Below are positions 9,612 through 16,251 of a stretch of 21,631 nucleotides of DNA, piece after piece (the first letter of the stretch is position 1; the number at the start of each line of letters is the position of its first letter). The position numbers and the translations under genes were made by a program. The DNA is from Proteobacteria bacterium UBA6920 (lineage in GTDB: Bacteria; Pseudomonadota; Gammaproteobacteria; SG8-11): NCBI GenBank assembly GCA_002448875.1, contig DKAS01000208.1:1-21631 (forward strand), written 5' to 3'. The notes beneath the pieces are model-generated. The model ran no database searches and was not told the DNA's origin. It saw only the letters and a program-made list of their open reading frames with translations.

Positions 9612-9977
9612 TTACCCTCCCAGCACCGATTTCAGTTTGGCCACCAGTTCTTTTTCCGAAGCGGGTTTGGTGATGTAATCCTTCGCGCCCTGGCGCATGC
9701 CCCAGACGCGGTCCGTCTCCTGGTTCTTAGTGGTAACGATAATCACGGGAATGTGAGCGGTTTCGGGATCGGTGGTGATCTGACGCGTTGCCTGAAAACC
9801 GTTGAGACCGGGCATGACCACGTCCATCAACACGGCATCGGGTTTCTGGGCCTTGACCACGGCGATGCCTTCCTCGCCGTTTTCCGCAGTGATCACTTCA
9901 TAACCGTTTTTTTCGAGCATGGTTTTGAGGATGTGCGCTTCGGTTGGAGAATCATCAACGATTAGTACTTTCGCCAT
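9612..9977 (-). CDS. pilH: PilH, single-domain response regulator
   Basis: This is a 121-residue CheY-like receiver with no output domain. The acidic pocket is D8/D9, the phospho-acceptor is D52 (LMDVVMPG), the switch Thr is T82 (VTTKNQE) and the conserved Lys is K104 (ITKPAS). In P. aeruginosa PilH works opposite to or downstream of PilG and has been proposed to act as a phosphate sink and to promote PilT-driven retraction. A GAGGGAG ribosome site lies 8 bases before the ATG. It is separated from pilG by 49 bases with no clear terminator, so they are probably cotranscribed. Confidence 0.95.
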   Translation of the reverse strand: MAKVLIVDDSPTEAHILKTMLEKNGYEVITAENGEEGIAVVKAQKPDAVLMDVVMPGLNGFQATRQITTDPETAHIPVIIVTTKNQETDRVWGMRQGAKDYITKPASEKELVAKLKSVLGG

Positions 9978-10026
9978 ATTAAACTCCCTCGGGTGTTTCT
10001 CTAATTAACATTTTAGCCATGAGGTA

Positions 10027-10428
10027 TTACCCCTTATGCACATATTCTTTGATCGCGCCAAGCAGTTCCTCTTTAGTAAACGGCTTGGTGAGGTACTGGT
10101 CTGAGCCGACGATACGTCCACGGGCGCGGTCAAACAAACCGTCTTTACTGGTCAACAACACCACGGGCGTGCTCTTGTAGTTCTCGTTGCGCTTGATCAG
10201 TGCACAGGTCTGGTAACCGTCAAGGCGTGGCATCATGATATCAATGAAGATAATATCGGGCCGATTGTCCGTAATCTTTGACAAAGCCTCGAATCCATCG
10301 GTGGCGGTGATGACTTCACACCCAGCTTTCTTCAGCAGGGTTTCCGCGGTACGGCGAATGGTCTTACTGTCATCAATAACCATAACTTTGGTGCCAGCCA
10401 GTTCTTGATCGGCACTGTCGTCGCTCAC
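10027..10428 (-). CDS. pilG: PilG, single-domain response regulator
   Basis: This is a 133-residue CheY-like receiver, first gene of the pil-chp operon. Its acidic pair is D19/D20 (VIDDSKTIRRTAE), phospho-Asp D63 (FIDIMMPRLDGYQ), switch Thr T93 and Lys K115 (YLTKPF). The core is very close to P. aeruginosa PilG, which drives pilus extension through PilB/FimX and cAMP signalling. The start is a GTG at 10426-10428, chosen because GAGGT lies 6 bases upstream and because the resulting N-terminal arm has the family's usual length. The gene is divergent from gshB. Confidence 0.95.
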   Translation of the reverse strand: MSDDSADQELAGTKVMVIDDSKTIRRTAETLLKKAGCEVITATDGFEALSKITDNRPDIIFIDIMMPRLDGYQTCALIKRNENYKSTPVVLLTSKDGLFDRARGRIVGSDQYLTKPFTKEELLGAIKEYVHKG

Positions 10429-10434
10429 GTATCT

Positions 10435-10439
10435 ACCTC
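10435..10439 (-). promoter_or_regulatory. Ribosome binding site deciding the GTG start of pilG
   Basis: GAGGT on the minus strand lies 6 bases before the GTG at 10428. It supports this uncommon start codon. Confidence 0.7.
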
Positions 10440-10497
10440 ACGCAATATCAAAGGAGTGACTAAAACTTTGCTCCGTAACTACCCAGCTCAACTACTC

Positions 10498-10527
10498 AAT
10501 ATAGTTTTTCTGTATAAGGTCATTCAA
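10498..10527 (-). promoter_or_regulatory. Candidate sigma-70 promoter of the pilG operon
   Basis: On the minus strand, TTGAAT (10527-10522) and TATATT (10503-10498) are separated by 18 bases, matching the -35 and -10 consensus at 4/6 and 5/6 positions. Transcription would start about 60 bases before the pilG GTG. This was identified by eye only. Confidence 0.45.
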
Positions 10528-10707
10528 TTCAATAAAAATCTTCGCTTTTGTAGCATAGAATCGGTATATATGCCATAAATCATCATAAGTTTAACGGTGA
10601 AGACAGAATGCCTCACTGTCAGGTATCGGCGAACTCGACCAATACATTAGCTTTGTGTAGAAGAATTAAGGGGTTTTATTGGAGCCCTCTTGGTGCCAGG
10701 GTTGTTT

Positions 10708-10729
10708 AAGGTAGGATACCATCCACCTT
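10708..10729. promoter_or_regulatory. Inverted repeat in the gshB leader
   Basis: AAGGTAGGAT and ATCCACCTT pair over nine positions with one bulged A and a 3-base centre (ACC). It sits about 75 bases before the gshB ATG. It may be an operator for a dimeric regulator or a leader hairpin. No T-run follows, so it is not an intrinsic terminator. Confidence 0.35.
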
Positions 10730-10801
10730 CCATGGACCGGGGCAATGATACCCTAATAATTTTTTCTTGTCTGGATCGGAGCAAATAAGGATTTTAATTA
10801 T

Positions 10802-11755
10802 ATGGCTATAAAGCTTGGTGTAGTCATGGATCCGCTGGCGACGGTGAAGGTTGCCAAGGACAGCACCCTGGCCATGATGCTGGCGGCACAGCAACGTCAG
10901 TGGGAGGTTTTCTACCTGACGCTGGACCAGCTGTTCGCTCGGGCGGACCGAGCCTGGGGCTGGGTCAGCCGCGTTACCGTTTTCGATGATCCGAAAAAGT
11001 GGTATGAGCTCCATGAAACCACGGAAATGGCGCTGGATCAGTTGGACGTGATTTTGATGCGCAAAGATCCGCCGTTCAACATGGAATATATCTATGCCAC
11101 CTATCTCCTGGAATTGGCGGAAAGGCGTGGCAGTCTGGTGCTGAATCGGCCCCAGGGGCTGCGGGATGCCAATGAAAAGCTTTTTACTAACTGGTTTCCC
11201 CAATGTACGGTGCCTTCACTGGTGACCCGCAGTCAGGAGCAGTTGCGGGCATTTTTGCAGGAACAGGGGGAGATTGTTCTCAAGCCGCCCTCCGGCATGG
11301 GGGGGGAAAAGATCTTCTATCTTCACTGCGATGACAAAAACACCGGCGTTATTCTGGAAACCATGACCAACCATGGCCGGGAATTCGTTATCGCCCAACG
11401 CTTTATTCCCGAAATTGCCCAGGGAGACAAGCGAATTTTGCTGATCGATGGCGAACCGGTGCCTTACGCCTTGGCGCGCATTCCCAAGACCGGTGAAGCG
11501 CGCGGCAACCTGGCGGCGGGTGGGCGCGGCGTCGGGGTGGAGCTGAGCGCGCGTGATCGCTGGATTTGCAGCGAAATTGCGCCCATTTTGCGAGAAAAAG
11601 GCCTTATCTTTGTGGGAATCGATGTAATTGGCGAGTACCTGACCGAGATCAATGTCACCAGTCCAACCTGCATCCGGGAACTGGAAGCCCAGTACGGCAT
11701 TGCCATTGCCGGCAAATTCATGGATTGGATTGCCGATCGGCTGGGACAACGGTGA
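10802..11755 (+). CDS. gshB: Glutathione synthetase
   Basis: GshB catalyses the ATP-dependent joining of gamma-glutamylcysteine and glycine to make glutathione in the cytoplasm. The 317 residues match the bacterial enzyme's usual length. Visible family motifs are RKDPPFNMEYIYATYLLE near residue 90, NRPQGLRDANEKLF near 125, the ATP-grasp glycine loop LKPPSGMGGEKIF from 160, and the metal/ATP-binding segment EINVTSPTCIREL near the C-terminus. The start has AAGG 11 bases upstream. The gshB-pilG divergent pair is familiar from Pseudomonas. A run of eight G followed by four A encodes the glycine loop (11299-11310). The stop overlaps the GTG of the next gene, so the flavin-transferase gene is coupled to it. 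Confidence 0.97.
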   Translation: MAIKLGVVMDPLATVKVAKDSTLAMMLAAQQRQWEVFYLTLDQLFARADRAWGWVSRVTVFDDPKKWYELHETTEMALDQLDVILMRKDPPFNMEYIYATYLLELAERRGSLVLNRPQGLRDANEKLFTNWFPQCTVPSLVTRSQEQLRAFLQEQGEIVLKPPSGMGGEKIFYLHCDDKNTGVILETMTNHGREFVIAQRFIPEIAQGDKRILLIDGEPVPYALARIPKTGEARGNLAAGGRGVGVELSARDRWICSEIAPILREKGLIFVGIDVIGEYLTEINVTSPTCIRELEAQYGIAIAGKFMDWIADRLGQR

Positions 11756-12816
11756 CCCGCCTCCGGGATCGCCGGTGGATCCTGCTGCTGCTTGCGCTGG
11801 GGCTGGCGGCCTGCAGCGCGCCGGCTACGGTGTATAAACAACAGTTCTATTCCTTCGGTACCATTGTCGAGGTCAGCGTCTGGGGGGTGGACGAGACCCG
11901 CGCGCAGCGCTTGTTCGCCCAGTTGCAGGACGACATGGACTATATGCACACCACCTGGCATGCCTGGCATGAGGGGCCGGTGGCTCGGATCAATCAGTTG
12001 CTGCCCCTGGGTAAGGAGTTTTCCGTTGCGCCATCGGTCCTGCCATTGATAGAAAACAGCCTGGCGCTCTACCGCAAGACCCAGGGTTTGTACAACCCCG
12101 CCATCGGCGGTTTATTGCGCCTGTGGGGTTTCGCCCAGGACGATCCGCCCACGGGCCCGCCGCCCACCGCGGTCCAGATCCAGCCGTATCTGCAGCACCC
12201 TCCCAGCATGGCGGATCTGCATCTGGACGGTATCCGCCTGCGCAGTGACAATCCGCTGGTGCAGCTGGACTTTGGCGCCTATGCCAAAGGGTATGCCGTG
12301 GATTTGCTGATTGCGCGTATCCGCGAATGGGGGATCAGCGATGCCATCGTCAATGCCGGCGGCAACTTACGGGCCATGGGCGGCAAAGGCGGCAAACCCT
12401 GGCGTATCGGTATTCGTGATCCCCGGCATGCGCGGGATGACAGCGGCAAGGGGGTGCTGGCCTCGCTGGAGGTGCGGGGGGATGAAAGCGTCTTCACTTC
12501 GGGAAACTATGAGCGTTACTTTTTTTATGAAGGCCGGCGGTATCACCATATTATCGATCCGCGCACCGGTTATCCGGCCCAGGGCAGCATTTCGGCGACC
12601 GTGATCTGGAACAACGGCGGCGAAGCGGATGCCGCCAGCACCGCGTTATTCATTGCCGGTCCGCAACACTGGCCGGAGGTGGCGGCCTCCCTGGGCATGG
12701 ACCAGGTCATGGTGGTCGACGAAGCCATGCATGTGTACATGACCCCGGCCATGGCCGCGCGGGTGCATTTTGAACAGCAACCGCCACCGGTGGTCACCGT
12801 GACGGCGCTGCCCTGA
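11752..12816 (+). CDS. apbE: ApbE-family FAD:protein FMN transferase, lipoprotein
   Basis: ApbE uses FAD to attach FMN covalently to Thr or Ser of target proteins outside the cytoplasm, such as NqrB/NqrC, RnfG/RnfD or NosR. The GTG at 11752 overlaps the gshB stop (GTGA) and gives a 354-residue precursor with a lipoprotein signal: basic residues 3-8, a Leu-rich core and the lipobox LAAC, with the modified Cys at 21. Family motifs are DFGAYAKGYAVD (173-184), NAGGN from 201, HIIDPRTGYPA (266-276) and a metal-binding D293/T297 in the segment DAAST. A longer frame upstream lies inside gshB and would destroy the signal peptide. No FMN-acceptor motif protein is encoded in the window, so the substrate is unknown. 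It probably belongs with the two genes that follow. Confidence 0.93.
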   Translation: MTRLRDRRWILLLLALGLAACSAPATVYKQQFYSFGTIVEVSVWGVDETRAQRLFAQLQDDMDYMHTTWHAWHEGPVARINQLLPLGKEFSVAPSVLPLIENSLALYRKTQGLYNPAIGGLLRLWGFAQDDPPTGPPPTAVQIQPYLQHPPSMADLHLDGIRLRSDNPLVQLDFGAYAKGYAVDLLIARIREWGISDAIVNAGGNLRAMGGKGGKPWRIGIRDPRHARDDSGKGVLASLEVRGDESVFTSGNYERYFFYEGRRYHHIIDPRTGYPAQGSISATVIWNNGGEADAASTALFIAGPQHWPEVAASLGMDQVMVVDEAMHVYMTPAMAARVHFEQQPPPVVTVTALP

Positions 12817-12883
12817 CATGAGTACCGCGCGGTGAGCGGCGAGAGTTGTGCACCGTTTGCCGGGGGTGGGTTCGTCGGGCGAT

Positions 12884-12888
12884 GGAGG
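12884..12888 (+). promoter_or_regulatory. Ribosome binding site deciding the start of the NusG-II protein
   Basis: GGAGG lies 8 bases before the GTG at 12897. It favours that codon over the ATG at 12882, which has no ribosome site, and over the upstream TTG at 12846. Confidence 0.65.
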
Positions 12889-12896
12889 GGGTGCCG

Positions 12897-13259
12897 GTGA
12901 CGGCGGGGGACTGGCTGGTCGCATTGCTGCTCAGTGCCCTGATCGTCGTGGCCTCGGTCCTGGCCTGGCGTTCACAGACTGGCCCGGCGGAAAAAGTCAT
13001 CATCACCGCGGGTGGAAAAACGGTCTCGGTCCTGGATATTCACCGCGACCAGGTGGTCGACGTGGACGGGCCCCTGGGTACCAGCCGGGTCGAGATACGT
13101 GGGGGTAAGGTCAGAATCAGTGCATCTCCCTGCAGCAATCACTTATGTATTTTACGCGGCTGGGTGCAAACCACCGGTGACAGCGTGGTGTGTCTGCCCA
13201 ATCGGGTGGCCGTCACCGTGGTTGGCGGCGACCCCTATTATGATGCTGTTACATTCTGA
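12897..13259 (+). CDS. Membrane-anchored NusG domain II protein
   Basis: This 120-residue protein has one N-terminal membrane segment (about 6-24, LVALLLSALIVVASVLAW) and then a domain facing the periplasm. The domain matches the NusG_II family: beta-rich, with SPCSNHLCILRGW (C79, C84) and GDSVVCLPNR (C99). It is not the transcription factor NusG; only this domain is shared. The GTG start at 12897 has GGAGG 8 bases upstream and puts DWLVALLL at the N-terminus, as is typical for such small proteins. Starts at 12882 or 12846 would add 5 or 17 residues. From memory, the family occurs beside ApbE and Gx-type membrane proteins in flavin-based electron-transfer loci. The function is unproven. Confidence 0.85.
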   Translation: MTAGDWLVALLLSALIVVASVLAWRSQTGPAEKVIITAGGKTVSVLDIHRDQVVDVDGPLGTSRVEIRGGKVRISASPCSNHLCILRGWVQTTGDSVVCLPNRVAVTVVGGDPYYDAVTF

Positions 13260-13277
13260 TTGAAATAGGGATTTTCT

Positions 13278-13799
13278 ATGCAAACCTCGGTCTCGGTCAG
13301 TGTGGAGGACGGCCGCATCGCAGCCCTGGCGGTATTGGCAATATCTCTGCATATCCTGGAAGGCGCTTTTCCCAGCCCCCTGCCGGGAGTCAAACCGGGT
13401 ATCAGTAATATCATCACTATTATGGTATTATGTCAGGCAGGATGGGGCTGGGCAGCATGGGTCAGTTTGCTGCGAGTGCTGGTGGGCAGTGTGGTGTTGG
13501 GTACCTTTCTTTCGCCTACCTTTGTGCTGAGCCTGACCGGCGCCGTCACCGCATTGACGGGCCTGGGCATCGCAGTGATCTGGTCCCGCCAGGTGCCGGT
13601 ACTGAAATTGGGTGCGGTGGGGTATAGTATTGTTGCCAGTGTGTTCCATATTGGTGGTCAAATCCTAACCGCTTATGTTTTGTTTATTCCCCACGCGGGT
13701 CTGTTTAAACTTTTGCCCATCCTGGGGGGCGCTGCCCTGCTGTTCGGCGCGCTGAACGGGGTGATCAGCTATAAGGCGTTGGAATTATTGAAGAATTAG
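13278..13799 (+). CDS. Gx transporter family / heptaprenyl diphosphate synthase component I-like membrane protein
   Basis: This 173-residue, very hydrophobic protein has about five or six predicted membrane helices. The family signature is near the N-terminus: ALAVLAISLHILEGAFPSP followed by PGVKPGISNIITIM. Databases name the family 'heptaprenyl diphosphate synthase component I', but the sequence has the look of an ECF-type substrate-binding (S-component-like) membrane protein rather than a prenyltransferase. The ATG at 13278 has AGGGA 7 bases upstream, and the gene follows the NusG-II gene by 18 bases. A role in moving a flavin, quinone precursor or similar small molecule for the ApbE/NusG-II module is plausible but inferred. 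Confidence 0.87.
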   Translation: MQTSVSVSVEDGRIAALAVLAISLHILEGAFPSPLPGVKPGISNIITIMVLCQAGWGWAAWVSLLRVLVGSVVLGTFLSPTFVLSLTGAVTALTGLGIAVIWSRQVPVLKLGAVGYSIVASVFHIGGQILTAYVLFIPHAGLFKLLPILGGAALLFGALNGVISYKALELLKN

Positions 13800-13802
13800 A
13801 CT

Positions 13803-14705
13803 ATGGCAGTGAGAAGCACGCAGGTATCATCGATCGGGCAGATCAGCGCCAATGATCGCTTCAGTTTCACCATGTTCCTGTCGGTGGTGATCAACGCGGT
13901 GATCATCCTGGGCATCGGATTCAGCCCGCTGGACGATGTGTTCGACAACATGATGCCCACCCTGGATATCACTCTGGTACCGACGCGTTCGACGGAAGAG
14001 CCGGATCAAGCGGATTATTTTGCGCAATCCAACCAGATCGGTGGCGGCGACAGCGAGGAAAAGGTGAAGCCGGAGACGCCCTCACCCGCCATGACCTCCA
14101 CGTCGGATTCCAGCGGCGCGCCGTTTCTCCTGCAGCCGCTGGAAAAACAACCCAAGCCGAAGAATACCCAGGAAGAAATGCTGACGACGCAGCAAAGTGA
14201 TTTTAGCGTCGTCAATAAGCCTGACGAGCCCGAGGAAATGCCGGAAGTCAAAACGCCGGTGGCGGCGGAACTGATTGCGCGCAGCCAGGAAATCTCCCGC
14301 CTGTCGGCCGATCTGGGCGAGCAGCTGCAAACTTATTCCAAACGGCCCCGGATCAAATACCTGTCGGCGGCGCATACCAAGGAATATAAATATGCCACCT
14401 ATATCGCCGACTGGCAGCGCAAGGTGGAAAAGATCGGGCGTCTGAATTTCCCGGACGAGGCCAAGCGCCGCAATCTGCAGGGCGACCTGCTGCTGGATGT
14501 GGCTTTGTATGCCAATGGCACTATCGCCGAAGTCAATATGCGGCGCAGCTCCGGCCACAAGATCCTGGATGACGCCGCCATCGCCATCGTGCGCCTGGCC
14601 TCACCCTATCAAGCCTTTCCGCCGGAAATCCAGAGTGAAACCGATGTGCTGCATATTACCCGTACCTGGCAGTTCCTGCCTGGCGGCAAGCTGGTGACCC
14701 GCTGA
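13803..14705 (+). CDS. tonB3: TonB3-like energy transducer
   Basis: This is a 300-residue TonB-family protein with one N-terminal membrane anchor (about 20-40), a long charged periplasmic spacer (with ADYFAQSNQIGGG near 70-82, typical of this subgroup as I recall) and a C-terminal TonB domain near 195-285 (YIADWQRKVEKIGRLNFPDEA, then QGDLLLDVALYANGTI). TonB proteins pass proton-motive energy from ExbB/ExbD to outer-membrane partners. In P. aeruginosa, tonB3 sits in this neighbourhood and was reported to be needed for twitching motility. The membrane segment has Asn31 where most TonB proteins have a His. The gene starts three bases after the preceding stop, and its ribosome site is weak. Confidence 0.9.
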   Translation: MAVRSTQVSSIGQISANDRFSFTMFLSVVINAVIILGIGFSPLDDVFDNMMPTLDITLVPTRSTEEPDQADYFAQSNQIGGGDSEEKVKPETPSPAMTSTSDSSGAPFLLQPLEKQPKPKNTQEEMLTTQQSDFSVVNKPDEPEEMPEVKTPVAAELIARSQEISRLSADLGEQLQTYSKRPRIKYLSAAHTKEYKYATYIADWQRKVEKIGRLNFPDEAKRRNLQGDLLLDVALYANGTIAEVNMRRSSGHKILDDAAIAIVRLASPYQAFPPEIQSETDVLHITRTWQFLPGGKLVTR

Positions 14706-14711
14706 TGACGG

Positions 14712-14732
14712 CCGGCGCACTTGCGCCGGTTT
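14712..14732 (+). terminator. Terminator-like hairpin between tonB3 and yqgE
   Basis: CCGGCGC and GCGCCGG form a perfect 7-bp GC-only stem with loop ACTT, and TTT then CCC follow. It begins 6 bases after the tonB3 stop. The short T-run suggests partial termination. The yqgE start is only 24 bases further on. Confidence 0.6.
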
Positions 14733-14756
14733 CCCGTGAACGATTACACTTGTGCC

Positions 14757-15320
14757 ATGCGCAAAACAACATGGCTCAGCAACCAGTTTCTCATCGCCAT
14801 GCCCTCCCTGACGGACCCGAATTTTTACCGCTCGGTCACATATATGTGTGAACACAACGCGGAAGGTGCCATGGGTATAGTAATTAATCAGCCGCTGGAA
14901 CTCACTTTTGGCGATGTGTTGCAGGAGATGAGTCTGGAGACCGCGGACGACGAATTACGCAAGCAGGCGATCTACCTCGGCGGTCCGGTGCAGCCGGACC
15001 GGGGCTTTGTCATTCACAGCCCGCTGGGCAGCTGGGATTCCACCCTGCGGGTGACGGCGGACATCGGCGTCACCGCGTCGCGCGATATCATTGCCGCCAT
15101 TGCCGCCAAACAGGGCCCGCAGCGCAGCCTGATTGCCCTGGGTTATGCCAGTTGGGGCGCCGGTCAGCTGGAGCGGGAGTTGTCGGAAAATACCTGGCTC
15201 ACCGGTCCGGCCGACAGCGAAATAATTTTCGATATGCCGGTGGCGCGACGCTGGCGGGCGGCCGCTTCTCTGGTGGGGGTAGATCTGGCCACGATATCTA
15301 CGGATATCGGGCATGCATGA
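14757..15320 (+). CDS. yqgE: YqgE (UPF0301/AlgH family) protein
   Basis: This is a 187-residue cytoplasmic protein of the YqgE/AlgH family, whose molecular function is not settled. Recognisable segments are WLSNQFLIAMPSLTDPNFYRSV near the start, MGIVINQPLELTFGDVL near 40-55, YLGGPVQPDRGFVIH near 75-95, and LGYASWGAGQLERELSENTWL near 130-150. The ATG at 14757 is chosen because homologues begin a few residues before LSNQFLIAMPSL. A TTG at 14721 would lie inside the hairpin upstream. No strong ribosome site is visible. Its stop overlaps the ruvX start (ATGA). Confidence 0.94.
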   Translation: MRKTTWLSNQFLIAMPSLTDPNFYRSVTYMCEHNAEGAMGIVINQPLELTFGDVLQEMSLETADDELRKQAIYLGGPVQPDRGFVIHSPLGSWDSTLRVTADIGVTASRDIIAAIAAKQGPQRSLIALGYASWGAGQLERELSENTWLTGPADSEIIFDMPVARRWRAAASLVGVDLATISTDIGHA

Positions 15321-15736
15321 GCGCGGGCGCGGAAACTTTCCTGGGATTTGATTTCGGCACCCGGCGCATCGGCGTGGCGGTGGGGCAGTCGGTCAGCGGC
15401 ACGGCCAGCGCGCTGTTGACCTTGCACGCCCGTGCCAATAAACCCGACTGGGAAACAATTGCGCGGCTGATAGAACAATGGCGGCCAGCGGCGCTGGTGG
15501 TGGGTTTGCCGTTGAACATGGATGGCAGTGAAAACGACCTCACCCGCCGCAGTCGGCGCTTCGGCCGGCAGCTGCAGGAGCGCTTTCGCCTGCCGGTCCA
15601 TACCATGGACGAGCGCCTGTCATCGGTGGCGGCGGAGCAGCGTCTGGCGGAACAAGGGCGTGGCCGGCAGGCGGTGGACGAGGTGGCGGCGCAGATCATC
15701 CTTGAAGATTGGCTACAGCAGCGGGGCGCGCAGTGA
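15317..15736 (+). CDS. ruvX: RuvX/YqgF, Holliday-junction resolvase-like RNase H-fold nuclease (pre-16S rRNA maturation)
   Basis: This is a 139-residue RNase H-fold protein. In E. coli YqgF contributes to 5'-end processing of 16S rRNA; a Holliday-junction resolvase activity was also proposed. The motifs are GFDFGTRRIGVAVG with catalytic D12, ALVVGLPLNMDGSE near 60-74, VHTMDERLSSVAAEQ near 95-108, and DEVAAQIILEDWL at the C-terminus. The ATG at 15317 overlaps the yqgE stop, and its GTGA junction with pyrR overlaps by four bases. yqgE-ruvX is a widespread pair in gammaproteobacteria. Nothing is odd. Confidence 0.95.
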   Translation: MSAGAETFLGFDFGTRRIGVAVGQSVSGTASALLTLHARANKPDWETIARLIEQWRPAALVVGLPLNMDGSENDLTRRSRRFGRQLQERFRLPVHTMDERLSSVAAEQRLAEQGRGRQAVDEVAAQIILEDWLQQRGAQ

Positions 15737-16251
15737 CGAAGAAAAAAGCGGGTTTGGACGATGCCGGCGACATCATTGCGGATCTGGCCGTACGTCTGCG
15801 TCGGTTCCTGACCGAGCAGGTCATTGCCGATCCGGTGATCGTCGGTATCCATACCGGCGGCGCCTGGGTGGCGCAGCAACTGCACACCGATCTGGGGCTG
15901 CAGTCGCAGCTGGGTACGCTGAACATTGCGTTTTATCGCGATGACTTCACCCGCATCGGCCTGCATCCACAGGTACAGCCGTCGAATTTACCGTTCGATG
16001 TCAGCGATCGTCATATTATCCTGGTCGATGATGTGCTGCATACCGGCCGCACCATACGCGCCGCGCTCAATGAAATCTTCGATTATGGCAGACCCGCGTC
16101 CGTCACCCTGGTGGTGCTGCTGGATCGCGGTGGCCGTGAACTGCCGATCGAGGCGCAGCTGGTTGGCAGACGCGTGCAACTCAGCCAGCACGAGCATATC
16201 AAGCTCACCGGCCCCGATCCCCTGCAACTGAGCATTCTGGAAGCACCATGA
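15733..16251 (+). CDS. pyrR: PyrR, bifunctional pyrimidine regulator / uracil phosphoribosyltransferase
   Basis: This is a 172-residue phosphoribosyltransferase-fold protein. The PRPP-binding loop is [18 protein letters not shown] near 95-112, and [16 protein letters not shown] near 37-52 forms the other conserved loop. PyrR converts uracil and PRPP to UMP, and in many bacteria it also regulates pyr transcription. The GTG at 15733 overlaps the ruvX stop and gives the family's N-terminus. The position just before pyrB matches Pseudomonas. I saw no separate PyrR-type attenuator upstream of pyrB; the genes overlap, so any control would act upstream of the whole block or through translation. Confidence 0.93.
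   Translation: MTKKKAGLDDAGDIIADLAVRLRRFLTEQVIADPVIVGIHTGGAWVAQQLHTDLGLQSQLGTLNIAFYRDDFTRIGLHPQVQPSNLPFDVSDRHIILVDDVLHTGRTIRAALNEIFDYGRPASVTLVVLLDRGGRELPIEAQLVGRRVQLSQHEHIKLTGPDPLQLSILEAP

Larger units (their letters stand above)
10429..10801. other. Divergent pilG-gshB intergenic region
   Basis: These 373 bases are visibly richer in A and T than the flanking genes. They hold the candidate pilG promoter (10498-10527) and an inverted repeat in the gshB leader (10708-10729), but no convincing gene. No strong sigma-70 promoter for gshB stands out. A 33-codon frame at 10608-10709 is judged too weak to call. The gshB ribosome site is probably AAGG at 10787-10790. Confidence 0.7.

Noticed and set aside
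10690..10708. Possible sigma-54 site (TTGG and TTG with about the right spacing) before gshB
   Set aside because: The -12 dinucleotide is GT instead of GC and the -24 half is poor.
10608..10709. 33-codon frame in the gshB leader as a possible leader peptide
   Set aside because: Its ribosome site is weak, its composition is unremarkable and there is no attenuator-like structure with a T-run after it.
11566..11751. Longer N-terminus for the ApbE protein
   Set aside because: It lies wholly inside gshB and would bury the lipoprotein signal that begins right after the GTG at 11752.
14721..14756. TTG start giving a 12-residue longer YqgE
   Set aside because: The start would be in the hairpin, and homologues begin near the ATG at 14757.
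16248..16251. Short overlaps at gene ends as possible frameshift fusions
   Set aside because: Each overlap joins complete proteins with normal family ends, so they are ordinary coupled junctions.
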